This document shows positions 26,787 to 35,344 of a stretch of 64,000 nucleotides of DNA, piece by piece. Numbering within the stretch: position 1 is the stretch's first letter; every line of letters starts with the position of its first letter. A model generated the notes under the pieces. That model was given only the letters and a program-made list of their open reading frames with translations, was not told where the DNA came from and did not search any database. Origin of the DNA: Enhydrobacter sp. (GTDB taxonomy: Bacteria > Pseudomonadota > Alphaproteobacteria > Reyranellales > Reyranellaceae); contig CP075528.1 of NCBI GenBank assembly GCA_025808875.1, positions 4,214,473-4,278,472 on the forward strand, written 5' to 3'. Position numbers and translations under genes: made by a program.

Positions 26787-27707
26787 TCAGTTTACCACGC
26801 CGCTCCGGCCGCCGCTGTGGAACACCAGTTCGCCGTCGGGCTCGCAGCCGTCGCAGGCGGCATTGAGCGCGCGGATCGAAACCGTGAACGCCCAGCCGCC
26901 CTCTGCACGCTCGATACCTATCAGGTGGTAGCGCGCACGACCGTAGCGGCTGTCCGGCGCCGCCGACGCCGATGTAACGCCCAGCACGGGAATGGCGCCC
27001 GCCGGCCCCTCGATGCGCGCTACTTCGCTGCGGTGGTTGTGGCCATGCAGCACGAGTTCGCAGCCGACCCGGCGGACCATGGCCCGGAACGCCTCGCCGT
27101 CGGTCAGGTGCTTGTGCCGCGATTCGCCGGCAAGCGGCGGATGATGGATCAGCACGACCCGGCAGATGCCGCTGCGGCCGAGATCGGACAGCAGCCGCTC
27201 GGCGCGCGCGATCTGCGCCTCGCCGAGGGTCCCGGTGGCGAGCAGCGGCGGCTTGGGAACGCCGGTCGACAGCCCGACCAGGGCGATCTCGCCACGGCGC
27301 CGCAGGGTCGGGAACACGCCGAGATCGGCGGCCGGCGGTGCATCGTCGCTCGCCATGTAGGCGCCCCACAGGCCGAGCGTGTCGGCCCACGCGGTGGGCA
27401 CGTAGACATCGTGGTTGCCCGGCACGATGGTGATGCGGTCCGGATCGTCGAAACCGGCCAGCCAGTCGGCGGCCCGCCGAAATTCCTGGGGCAGCGAGAT
27501 GTTCACCAGGTCACCGGTCAGGGCGATGTGGTCGGGCTGCTGCGCCTTGATGTCGGCGACGACACCGGCCAGCGCCTCGGGAACGTGCAGGCGGGCGCGC
27601 CGGCGCCACCAATTCACGTAGCCCGTGAAGCGTTTGTTGAGGAGTTCGGCCGGGCGCGCCGACGGCATCGGCAGATGCGGATCGGACAGGTGCGCCAAGG
27701 TGAACAT
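26787..27707 (-). CDS. metallophosphoesterase (calcineurin-like)
   Basis: A 306-residue dimetal phosphoesterase with all canonical ligands: D9-x-H11 (SDPH), G65-D66 (TGDLVN), G97-N-H-D100 (PGNHD), the HH in LIHHPP, and GHNH (LHGHNHRS). It resembles class III cyclic-nucleotide phosphodiesterases as well as lipid-phosphate hydrolases. It sits between spt and the putative ceramide synthase, with gaps of 10 and 8 bp. A step on a phosphorylated sphingoid base or lipid headgroup is therefore plausible, though cAMP cleavage cannot be excluded. Confidence 0.85.
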   Translation of the reverse strand: MFTLAHLSDPHLPMPSARPAELLNKRFTGYVNWWRRRARLHVPEALAGVVADIKAQQPDHIALTGDLVNISLPQEFRRAADWLAGFDDPDRITIVPGNHDVYVPTAWADTLGLWGAYMASDDAPPAADLGVFPTLRRRGEIALVGLSTGVPKPPLLATGTLGEAQIARAERLLSDLGRSGICRVVLIHHPPLAGESRHKHLTDGEAFRAMVRRVGCELVLHGHNHRSEVARIEGPAGAIPVLGVTSASAAPDSRYGRARYHLIGIERAEGGWAFTVSIRALNAACDGCEPDGELVFHSGGRSGVVN

Positions 27708-27717
27708 CGAACCGATC

Positions 27718-28941
27718 CTAGCGCTCGCCCCCGACCACGCGCAGCCGCGGCGTCAGCACGCCCATCTGGCGGCCGATACCGGTCATGACCTCGATCATGT
27801 GCTCGAGCTGCTCGCGCGTGTGCACGGCGCAGAGCGAACAGCGCAGCAGCGACACGCCGTTGGGTGTCGCCGGCGGCACGGCGACGTTCACGTAGATGCC
27901 GGCATCGAGCAGCGCGCGCCAGAAGCCGATCGCCGTCATGCGGTCGGGCAGGTGCACACCCACGACCGGCCCGTGCTCGGGGCCGAGCTTGAAGCCCCGT
28001 GCGGCGAGCCCGTCATAGAGGGTAGCGACGTTGTCCCAGAGCTGCTTGCGCAGATCGGGCCGTGCCTTCACCACCTTGAGCGCCTGGCGAACCGAGGCGA
28101 CGATCGAGGGCGGCAGCGAGGCGGTGAACATGTAGGCGCGCGTCGTCACGCGCAGGATGTCGAAATCGGGATCGTTCGACACGCAGTAGCCGCCGATCGC
28201 GCCCAGTGTCTTGGAGAAGGTGCCGACGATGAAGTGGCAGTCGTCGAGCACGCCGGCCTTCTCGCACAGACCGCGCCCGTTCTCGCCCAGGGCGCCCAGC
28301 GAGTGAGCCTCGTCGATCAGGATGTAGGCGCCGTACTTCTTGCAGACCTCGACGAATTCCTTGAGCGGCGCGCTGTCGCCCAGCATCGAGTAGATGCCCT
28401 CGAGCACGACCAGGCGGTTGCCCGGTTTGTCGCCCAGCCGGCGCAATCGCGCGTCGAGGCTCGACGGATCGTTGTGCTTGAAGCGTACGACCTCGGCCTG
28501 GGTCTGCTTGCAGGCGTCGTAGATCGAGGCATGGCTGTCGGCGTCGATCAGCAGGAAGTCGTCCGGCCCGACCAGGGTCGAGATCACCCCGAGATTGGCC
28601 TGATAGCCGGTCGTGAAGACCATGCAATACTTTTTGCCGTAGAACTCGGCGATCTCGTGTTCCAGCGCCACGTGCTCGCTGTAGCTGCCGTTGGCGATGC
28701 GCGAGCCGGTCGTGCCCGTGCCCTCGGCCCGGATCGCCTCGATCGCCGCCTCCATGCACGACGGATCGAAGGTCAGGCCGAAATAGTTGTTGGTACCGAC
28801 CAGGAGCGTCTTGCGGCCGTTGATGATCGCCTCGGTCGGCGACAGGACCCGCTCCATGCGAATCTGGAACGGATCTGCACCCGTCGTGCGGACATCGCGA
28901 TAGGCGTCCAGCAGACCGGCATGGCGGTCGAACAGACCCAT
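27718..28941 (-). CDS. spt: serine palmitoyltransferase
   Basis: A 407-residue alpha-oxoamine synthase that condenses L-serine with an acyl thioester to 3-ketosphinganine, the first committed step of sphingolipid synthesis. The PLP lysine is K244 in GTFSKTLGAIGG. Other residues are H138 (DADSHASIYDA), the D210-E-A-H213 box and NNYFGLT. It is soluble and homodimeric in type, like Sphingomonas and Caulobacter Spt. Close relatives are KBL and BioF. The SPT call is supported by the dedicated ACP directly upstream (7-bp gap) and the acyl-AMP ligase and reductase in the operon. Confidence 0.87.
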   Translation of the reverse strand: MGLFDRHAGLLDAYRDVRTTGADPFQIRMERVLSPTEAIINGRKTLLVGTNNYFGLTFDPSCMEAAIEAIRAEGTGTTGSRIANGSYSEHVALEHEIAEFYGKKYCMVFTTGYQANLGVISTLVGPDDFLLIDADSHASIYDACKQTQAEVVRFKHNDPSSLDARLRRLGDKPGNRLVVLEGIYSMLGDSAPLKEFVEVCKKYGAYILIDEAHSLGALGENGRGLCEKAGVLDDCHFIVGTFSKTLGAIGGYCVSNDPDFDILRVTTRAYMFTASLPPSIVASVRQALKVVKARPDLRKQLWDNVATLYDGLAARGFKLGPEHGPVVGVHLPDRMTAIGFWRALLDAGIYVNVAVPPATPNGVSLLRCSLCAVHTREQLEHMIEVMTGIGRQMGVLTPRLRVVGGER

Positions 28942-28948
28942 GCGGAAA

Positions 28949-29296
28949 TCAGCGCCGGGCGCTGAGCGTCACGATGGTGTCGGCCAGTTCGTCGACCGTG
29001 TGGATTTCCGCCACGACGTTCATGGGAATGGAGACGTCGAACCGGTCCTCCAGCTCCATGACCATGTCCATGACCGCCAGCGAATCGATGGCCAGGTCCT
29101 TGGTGATGACGGTATCGCCCGAGATCCGGGACGCCCCGTTAGGCTGGAAGGGGGCCAGGTGCCGGCAAATCTCGGACATCACGAGCGGCCGGGGGTTGTC
29201 TCCCCTGATGGCAAGCGCGACGGCAGCGTCGTCGTTTTCGACGATCATCTTTTGGGCAGTACGCAAAATGAGCTCCCCGGAACCGGCGTCAGGCAT
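28949..29296 (-). CDS. acyl carrier protein, sphingolipid-type (AcpR-like)
   Basis: A 115-residue carrier with the phosphopantetheine site S72 in DLAIDSLAVMDM. The usual ACP core is residues 42-115. About 35 extra residues come first (IVENDDAAVALAIRGDN), which may be a real extension or may reflect a downstream start near 29248. In Caulobacter, an ACP adjacent to spt presents the fatty acyl chain to serine palmitoyltransferase. Here it lies 7 bp before spt, between the reductase-like gene and spt. Confidence 0.85.
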   Translation of the reverse strand: MPDAGSGELILRTAQKMIVENDDAAVALAIRGDNPRPLVMSEICRHLAPFQPNGASRISGDTVITKDLAIDSLAVMDMVMELEDRFDVSIPMNVVAEIHTVDELADTIVTLSARR

Positions 29297-29355
29297 GGGC
29301 AGGTTGTGACAGAAACCGAGATTCCTTGTGAAATAACAATTTGTTACGCAGTGTT

Positions 29356-30291
29356 TCACAGGCCGGACAGCCATCCGTGCCGACGATACCAGCCTACGGT
29401 GTCGGCAAAACCGCCGATTAGATCGTAACGGGCTGTAAATCCTGTCGCGACGGCGAGCCGACGGTCGTGACTGACCCAATCCGGATGAAACATCTCCCGA
29501 ACCTTCCCCGCCGTCAGGATTTCGGCCCGACCGCCGAGCGCCTGCCGCAGATGGTTGAACCCGGCAATTCCGGCCATCACGCCTCGGGGGACGGTGATGG
29601 GACTGCATTTGCGATCCAGGGCCGCCGCCGCCGCGCCAGCCATGTCGCCGTAGCCGTAACCGCCATCATGCCCGTCGTCGATCTCGTAAGTCGACGAAGG
29701 GATGTCGTGCTCGAGGCACAGGGCCAGAGCGTGCGCGAGGTCGACGACATGGATGAGCGAGAGTCGTGCACCTGCGACCCGGGGCTCCGGTGCCAGGCCG
29801 CACGCAACCGCCTTGAAGTAGGCCAGCGTCTCGCGGTCACCCGGCCCGTAGACCGCCGGGGCGCGCACCGCCAGCCACGGTCCCGAGTGCCGGGCAACAG
29901 CCTCCTCGGCAGCCTTTTTGCTCGCGGCATAAGGTGAGAGCTGCGGTTCGCGCGCCGCCAGGGAGGACAGCAGCAGGACGCGCGTGGACCCGGCCGCCGC
30001 CAACAGACGTGCCGTTCCGTCGCGATTGACCCGATCGAAATCCGCGGCACGGCGGGCCTTGATGAGACCGGCGGCGTGGACAACCGCATCGACGCCGTTT
30101 GTCAGGGCGCGCAGGGCGGCGTCGCTGTCGAGGTCACCGAACACGATCTCGGCATCGACGCCGGCGAGCGAGGGCAGCGGCGACCAGCGCCGAATCAGCA
30201 GCCGCAGCCGCCAGCCGCGAGCGGCGAGTGCGCGCACCAGATGCGGCCCCACGAAGCCCGACGCGCCGGTGACTGCGACCAGGCGGGTCAT
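29356..30291 (-). CDS. NAD(P)-dependent epimerase-type reductase, candidate ceramide/ketosphinganine reductase (CerR-like)
   Basis: A 311-residue extended SDR with the nucleotide motif TGASGFVG (8-15) and catalytic Y121-x3-K125 (YAASK). In bacterial ceramide pathways an SDR encoded beside spt (CerR in Caulobacter) reduces the 3-keto group of the sphingoid backbone. Operon position 9 bp behind the acyl-AMP ligase and just before acp supports that role. On sequence alone it could be any sugar or steroid-type epimerase, so the function is inferred from context. Confidence 0.75.
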   Translation of the reverse strand: MTRLVAVTGASGFVGPHLVRALAARGWRLRLLIRRWSPLPSLAGVDAEIVFGDLDSDAALRALTNGVDAVVHAAGLIKARRAADFDRVNRDGTARLLAAAGSTRVLLLSSLAAREPQLSPYAASKKAAEEAVARHSGPWLAVRAPAVYGPGDRETLAYFKAVACGLAPEPRVAGARLSLIHVVDLAHALALCLEHDIPSSTYEIDDGHDGGYGYGDMAGAAAAALDRKCSPITVPRGVMAGIAGFNHLRQALGGRAEILTAGKVREMFHPDWVSHDRRLAVATGFTARYDLIGGFADTVGWYRRHGWLSGL

Positions 30292-30300
30292 CGACCGGCG

Positions 30301-32043
30301 TCAGGCCGCTTGGGTCTTGGGCGCGTAGAGGCCGGCGAGGTAGTTGGCCTTGGTGCGCGAGCGGCTGAGCTTGCCCGACGAGGTCATGGGAAGGCCCATG
30401 GTCGGCGGGACCAGGACGACGTCGCAATCGACCGCGACCGCCTCGCGCACCGCGCCGGCGACGTCGCGCCTCAGCGCGGCCCTGCCCTCATCGTCCGCCA
30501 CGCGCGCCAACACTGCCACGACGACCCGCTCGCCGCCGGCGGTGTCGATCGAGAAGGCAGCGGAATCGCCGGGCTTCACGACCTTGTGCGCCTCGATCGC
30601 CCATTCGATGTCCTGCGGCCAGACATTGCGGCCGTTGACGATGATGAGATCCTTGGCACGGCCGGTGACGACGATCTCGCCGTTCAGCAGATAGCCGAGA
30701 TCGCCGGTGTCGAGCCAGCCGTCGTCGGACAGCACCTCGCGCGACGCCTCCGGTTCGCCGAAGTAGCCCGGCATGATGCTCGGGCCCTCGACGAAGATGC
30801 GGCCGACCTCGCGGTCGGCCAGCGGCCTGCCCGCCGCGTCGCGGACCTCGAGGCGGTGGCCCGGCAGCACCTTGCCGCAGATCACGAAGCGGCGCGCGCG
30901 CTCCGGATCGCGCGCGGCGTCGGCGGGCACGGCGCGCTGCTGTTCCTGCAGCATCGGCCGGTCGACCGTGTCGGTCCGCACGCCCGCGCCGTGCGGGCTG
31001 AAAGTGATGGCGAGGCACACCTCCGCCATGCCGTAGCTCGGGATGAGGGCCGTGCGATCGAAGCCCTTCGGCTCGAAGGCTTCGACGAAGCGCTCGAGCA
31101 CGTCGGCCCGGACCATGTCGCCGCCGATGCCGGCGTGCTTCCAGCAGGAGAGATCCAGGTCGGACGGCACCTGGGCAGCGCCGCGACGAACCGCGAGGTC
31201 GTAGCCGAAGCTCGGGCTGTAGGACGTGGTCGCGCGGTTGCGCGAGATCAGGTTCAACCACTGCATCGGCCGGCGCGCGAAGTCGCGCGGCGTCAGGTAG
31301 TCGATCGAGAGCTGGGTCGAGAGCGGCGCCATCAGGAAGCCGATCAACCCCATGTCGTGATAGAGCGGCAGCCAGCTCGAGGCGCGATCGCCCGGCACAA
31401 TGCCGAGGCCCGCCAGCCCCGTCATGCCGTCGAGATTGGCCATCAGCGCCGACTGCGTGATCTGGATGCCGTGCGGATGGCGCGTGCTGCCCGACGAGAA
31501 CTGGATGTAGCAAAGCTCGTTCGGTCCGAGCGGGCGAAGGTCGACGGGCTTCTCGGGAAGGGACTCGATCGCATCGAGGCCGCCATGCAGCCGCACGGCG
31601 GGGAATTCCCGCGCCGCCGCGCCGAGATAGCCGGCAAGGTCGTCGAGTCCCACCGCGGCGACGGCACCGGAGGCGGCAAGCTGACGGTGGAGCTGGTCGA
31701 GGTAGGCTTCCTTGCCGCCGATGCCGACCGGAATGGAGACCGGCACCGGCAACAGGCCGGCGTATTGCGCGCCGAAGAAGGCGTCGAAAAATCCGGGCCA
31801 GGTATCGGCGGTGATGAGAAACCGTTCGCCACGCGCGAATCCCGCCCCGATCAGCTTGCGCGCCACCACATGGGCCCGGTTCCGGACCTCCCGCCAAGGC
31901 AACGCCGAAAGCTGATCGCCGCGCGCACTATAGAAGGTGATCCCCGTCTCCCCCCGGGCAGCATAGTCCAGCATTTCCGGCACCGTGGCGAAGCCGGCGC
32001 GTCGAAAGGCAAGCTGGGAATTGCGGGAGGGAGGCGGGTTCAT
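30301..32043 (-). CDS. fatty-acyl-AMP ligase / acyl-ACP synthetase of the ceramide operon
   Basis: A 580-residue ANL-superfamily adenylating enzyme. The P-loop is SSGSTRHPHG (183-192). Then come YGMAEVCLAITF and LDTGDLGYL (ATP ribose), and a C-terminal SSGKLSRSRTK with the catalytic lysine. FAAL-type enzymes activate fatty acids as acyl-AMP and load them on an ACP. It is the first gene of the seven-gene operon and probably charges the dedicated ACP for serine palmitoyltransferase. The start ATG at 32043 lacks a strong Shine-Dalgarno; a GTG at 32088 is a less likely alternative. It is divergent from argD. Confidence 0.85.
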   Translation of the reverse strand: MNPPPSRNSQLAFRRAGFATVPEMLDYAARGETGITFYSARGDQLSALPWREVRNRAHVVARKLIGAGFARGERFLITADTWPGFFDAFFGAQYAGLLPVPVSIPVGIGGKEAYLDQLHRQLAASGAVAAVGLDDLAGYLGAAAREFPAVRLHGGLDAIESLPEKPVDLRPLGPNELCYIQFSSGSTRHPHGIQITQSALMANLDGMTGLAGLGIVPGDRASSWLPLYHDMGLIGFLMAPLSTQLSIDYLTPRDFARRPMQWLNLISRNRATTSYSPSFGYDLAVRRGAAQVPSDLDLSCWKHAGIGGDMVRADVLERFVEAFEPKGFDRTALIPSYGMAEVCLAITFSPHGAGVRTDTVDRPMLQEQQRAVPADAARDPERARRFVICGKVLPGHRLEVRDAAGRPLADREVGRIFVEGPSIMPGYFGEPEASREVLSDDGWLDTGDLGYLLNGEIVVTGRAKDLIIVNGRNVWPQDIEWAIEAHKVVKPGDSAAFSIDTAGGERVVVAVLARVADDEGRAALRRDVAGAVREAVAVDCDVVLVPPTMGLPMTSSGKLSRSRTKANYLAGLYAPKTQAA

Positions 32044-32123
32044 TCGATGGCTTGAGGGAAGGCGGGTCTCTACCAGAGGGGTCCGCACCCCTCAAGGCGC
32101 GCGCTCGGACGGCGCCGCAAAAG

Positions 32124-32152
32124 TTGACACCTTCCGACCCCGGTCCGATAGT
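32124..32152 (+). promoter_or_regulatory. sigma-70-type promoter for argD operon
   Basis: TTGACA at 32124-32129, a 17-bp spacer, and GATAGT at 32147-32152. It lies about 80 bp before the argD GTG, in the 190-bp intergenic region shared with the divergent ceramide operon. The -35 is perfect and the spacing ideal; the -10 matches TATAAT at four of six positions. Confidence 0.65.
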
Positions 32153-32233
32153 GCTCGACCCTCGCCAAAACCCGGAATTCCTTCCCGGATTCGCCGGGCG
32201 GCGGGGCTTTTGCATTCGGAGGAGGACCTGGCT

Positions 32234-33427
32234 GTGATTACGGCTGTGATGCCGACGTACGGTCGCAAGGACGTCGTGTTCGAACGCGGAGAGGGCAACT
32301 ATCTCTACGCGACCGATGGCCGACGTTACCTGGACTTCACCTCGGGCATCGCCGTGAACGCGCTGGGCCATTGCCATCCCGCCCTGGTCAAGGCGTTAAC
32401 CGAGCAGGGACAGAGGCTCTGGCATACATCCAACCTGTTCCGTATCGGCAACGGGGAGAAGCTGGCCAAGCGGCTGACCGAAGTGTCGTTCGCCGACACG
32501 ATGTTCTTCTGCAACTCGGGTGCGGAGGCGATCGAGGGCGGCATCAAGCTGATACGCAAGTACCAGTTCATGAACGGCAAGCCGAAACGCTACAAGATCG
32601 TCTGCTTCCAGGCGGCGTTCCACGGCCGCCTGCTGAACGCGCTCGCCGCCACGGGTAACGAGAAGTACCTCGAGGGCTTCGGCCCGCCCGCCCCGGGCTA
32701 CAAGCACGCGCCGCTCAACAACACCAACGTCGTGCGCGACATGATCGACGACGAAACCGCCGGCATCCTGGTCGAGCCGATCCAGGGCGAAGGCGGCATC
32801 CGCTCGACGACCACGCAATTCCTCAAGGACCTGCGCTCGATCTGCGACGAGTTCGGCCTGTTGCTGTTCTACGACGAGATCCACACCGGCTTCGGCCGTA
32901 CCGGCAAGATGTGGGGCTACGACTGGTCGGGTGTGAAGCCCGACGTCGCGGCCATCGCCAAGGGCATGGGCGGCGGTTTCCCGATCGGCGCCTTCATGGC
33001 GACCGAGAAGGCGGCGGTCGGCATGGTGCCGGGCACGCACGGCTCGACCTATGGCGGCAATCCGCTGGCAACCGGCGTGGCCAACGCCGTGCTCGACGTT
33101 CTGCTGCAGCCGGGCTTCATCGAGGCGGTGCACAAGAAGGGCGAGTACCTCAAGGGCCAGCTCGAAGGCCTGGTGAAGAAGCATCCCAAGGTGTTCGTCG
33201 AACAGCGGGGGATGGGCTTCCTGCAGGGCCTGCGCTGCGACGCCTCGGTGCCGGCCGGCGACATGGTCAACGCCCTGCAGTCGCTCGGGCTGCTGGTGCC
33301 GCCGGCGGGCGAGAACGTCATCCGCGTCTTCCCGGCGCTGATCGCCGAGAAGGCGGCACTCGACGAGGGCATCGAGATCCTGTCGAAGGCAGCGCAGTCG
33401 TTCGAAGCCAAAGCCAAGGCAGCGTGA
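32234..33427 (+). CDS. argD: acetylornithine aminotransferase
   Basis: A 397-residue class III PLP aminotransferase of arginine synthesis, which converts N-acetylglutamate semialdehyde to N-acetylornithine. The PLP lysine is K243 in IAKGMGGGFP, with the D214-E-I-H motif (YDEIHTGFGRTG) before it. The GTG at 32234 is preferred to the ATG at 32249 because GGAGGA lies 7 bp upstream and alphaproteobacterial ArgD commonly begins xITAVMPTY. It is first in an argD-argF-hslO operon. Confidence 0.93.
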   Translation: MITAVMPTYGRKDVVFERGEGNYLYATDGRRYLDFTSGIAVNALGHCHPALVKALTEQGQRLWHTSNLFRIGNGEKLAKRLTEVSFADTMFFCNSGAEAIEGGIKLIRKYQFMNGKPKRYKIVCFQAAFHGRLLNALAATGNEKYLEGFGPPAPGYKHAPLNNTNVVRDMIDDETAGILVEPIQGEGGIRSTTTQFLKDLRSICDEFGLLLFYDEIHTGFGRTGKMWGYDWSGVKPDVAAIAKGMGGGFPIGAFMATEKAAVGMVPGTHGSTYGGNPLATGVANAVLDVLLQPGFIEAVHKKGEYLKGQLEGLVKKHPKVFVEQRGMGFLQGLRCDASVPAGDMVNALQSLGLLVPPAGENVIRVFPALIAEKAALDEGIEILSKAAQSFEAKAKAA

Positions 33428-33431
33428 TGCC

Positions 33432-34370
33432 ATGGCGGCCCCGAAGCATTTCCTCGACCTAGACCAGGTCGATCCCAAGACACTTCGCCGGATTCTCGAT
33501 CACGGCAAGGCGATGAAGAAGCAGCGCGCCAATGGCGGCCCCGGGGGCGGTCACGACAAGCCGTTGGCGGGCAAGACGCTCGCGATGATCTTCGAGAAAC
33601 CCTCGACGCGCACCCGAGTGTCGTTCGAGGTGGGCATGCGCGAGCTGGGCGGCCAGACCATCATGCTCGGCCGCACCGACACCCAGCTCGGCCGCGGCGA
33701 AACCATCGCCGACACCGCGCGGGTGCTCAGCCGCTATGTCGACATCATCATGATGCGCACGACGGTCGAGGAGAAGCTGCTGGAGATGGCGAAGTACGCG
33801 ACCGTGCCGGTGATCAACGGCCTCACCGACAAGACGCATCCTTGCCAGCTCATGGCCGACGTCATGACCTACGAGGAGCACCGCGGCCCGATCCGCGGCA
33901 AGTCGATCGCCTGGTCGGGCGACGGCAACAACATGGCGACCTCGTGGATTCACGCCGCGGTCCAGTTCGATTTCGAGCTCAGGATCGCCTGTCCGCCGGA
34001 GCTCGAGCCGCCGCAGGACGTCGTCGGCTGGGCCGAGAAATCGAAGGGCCGCATCACCATCGGCCACGATCCCGAGACGATCGTGAAGGGCGCCGACTGC
34101 GTCGTCACCGACACCTGGGTGTCGATGGGCGACGAGGATCCGCACAGCCCTTCGGCCGCGCGACGACACAATCTGCTGCGCGGCTATCAGGTCGACCATC
34201 GCCTGATGAAGCAGGCCAAGCCCGACGCCATCTTCATGCACTGCCTGCCCGCCCATCGCGGCGAGGAGGTCACCGCGGAGGTGATCGACGGGCCGCAGTC
34301 GGTGGTGTTCGACGAGGCCGAGAACCGGCTGCACGCCCAGAAGAGCATCCTCGCCTGGTGCCTGTCGTGA
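33432..34370 (+). CDS. argF: ornithine carbamoyltransferase
   Basis: A 312-residue transcarbamylase that joins ornithine and carbamoyl phosphate to citrulline. The carbamoyl-phosphate motif STRTR is at 58-62 and HPCQ at 136-139. The ornithine-binding DTWVSMGDE and the catalytic HCLPAHRGEE follow. It starts 4 bp after argD and its stop overlaps the hslO start (GTGA). Arginine synthesis is also served by argE at 37.1-38.2 kb. Confidence 0.95.
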   Translation: MAAPKHFLDLDQVDPKTLRRILDHGKAMKKQRANGGPGGGHDKPLAGKTLAMIFEKPSTRTRVSFEVGMRELGGQTIMLGRTDTQLGRGETIADTARVLSRYVDIIMMRTTVEEKLLEMAKYATVPVINGLTDKTHPCQLMADVMTYEEHRGPIRGKSIAWSGDGNNMATSWIHAAVQFDFELRIACPPELEPPQDVVGWAEKSKGRITIGHDPETIVKGADCVVTDTWVSMGDEDPHSPSAARRHNLLRGYQVDHRLMKQAKPDAIFMHCLPAHRGEEVTAEVIDGPQSVVFDEAENRLHAQKSILAWCLS

Positions 34371-35344
34371 CAGTGGCGTCGGAAGGCCGTCGCCCTTCCG
34401 ACCCCCAGGCGCCCGATTGGGACATGGCCCTGCCCTTCCAGCTCGATGCGCTGGGCGTGCGCGGGCGGCTGGTCCGACTCGGGCCTTCGCTCGACGCGGT
34501 GATCGAGCGCCATGGCTACCCGCTGGCCGTGGCGCGGCCGCTCGCCGAGGCGATGGTGCTGTGCGCCGCGCTCGCCACGTCGCTGAAGTACGATGGCATC
34601 TTCACCCTGCAGATCACCGGCGACGGCCCGATCCGCCTGCTGGTCGCCGACCTCACCACCGACGGCGCGCTGCGCGGCTACGCCCAATTCGATTCGTGGA
34701 AGCTCGCCGTCGCGCTGGGCGGCGGCACCGACGCACCGGACGGCTACGTGCCGCGCCTGTTCGGCCGTGGCCGCCTCGCCTTCACCGTCGACCAGGGTCA
34801 GCACACGCAGCGCTATCAGGGCGTGGTGCCGCTCGAGGGCGCGACCTTGGCCGACTGCGCCCACACCTATTTCCGCCAGTCCGAGCAGCTCCCGACCGGC
34901 ATCAAGATCACGGCGCGCCGCGACGAGCGCGAGGGTGCGGGCCGTTGGCGCGCCGGCGCTCTCATGGTTCAGCAGATGCCGGAGTTCGATGCGGGCCGCA
35001 TCGACGTCGACCGCGAGCAGCGCGAGGACGATTGGCGCCGCGCCGTGATCCTGATGGCCTCGGCCACCGAAGCCGAGATGGTCGACGGCAAGCTGCCGGC
35101 CGAGACGCTGCTCTACCGGCTCTTCCACCAGGAGAAGGCGCGGCTGTTCGAGCGCCGTCCCTTCGTCGCGCGCTGCCGCTGCAGCCGTGAGCGCATCGAC
35201 CGAGTGCTGCGCTCGCTCGAGCGCGACGAGCTCGGCGACCTGCGCGACACGCGCGGCCTCGTCTCGGTGAAGTGCGAATTCTGTTCGGCCGAATACACCT
35301 ACGACGACAAGGACCTCGACCGGATCTACGCCAGCGCGGCGTAG
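34367..35344 (+). CDS. hslO: Hsp33 redox-regulated chaperone
   Basis: A 325-residue holdase chaperone activated by oxidation. The zinc-binding redox switch at the C-terminus is C270-x-C272 (RCRCS) and C303-x2-C306 (KCEFC). The N-terminal domain shows the Hsp33 pattern ALATSLKYDGIFTLQITGDGPI. It starts with GTG overlapping the argF stop, an arrangement found in many Alphaproteobacteria. On oxidative stress the zinc is released and the protein dimerises to hold unfolding clients. Confidence 0.93.
   Translation: MTVASEGRRPSDPQAPDWDMALPFQLDALGVRGRLVRLGPSLDAVIERHGYPLAVARPLAEAMVLCAALATSLKYDGIFTLQITGDGPIRLLVADLTTDGALRGYAQFDSWKLAVALGGGTDAPDGYVPRLFGRGRLAFTVDQGQHTQRYQGVVPLEGATLADCAHTYFRQSEQLPTGIKITARRDEREGAGRWRAGALMVQQMPEFDAGRIDVDREQREDDWRRAVILMASATEAEMVDGKLPAETLLYRLFHQEKARLFERRPFVARCRCSRERIDRVLRSLERDELGDLRDTRGLVSVKCEFCSAEYTYDDKDLDRIYASAA

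Noticed and set aside
30076..32055. A 659-codon open frame on the plus strand opposite the acyl-AMP ligase
   Set aside because: It has no recognisable motifs and is rich in residues expected from antisense GC-rich codons. The minus-strand gene carries all ANL motifs.
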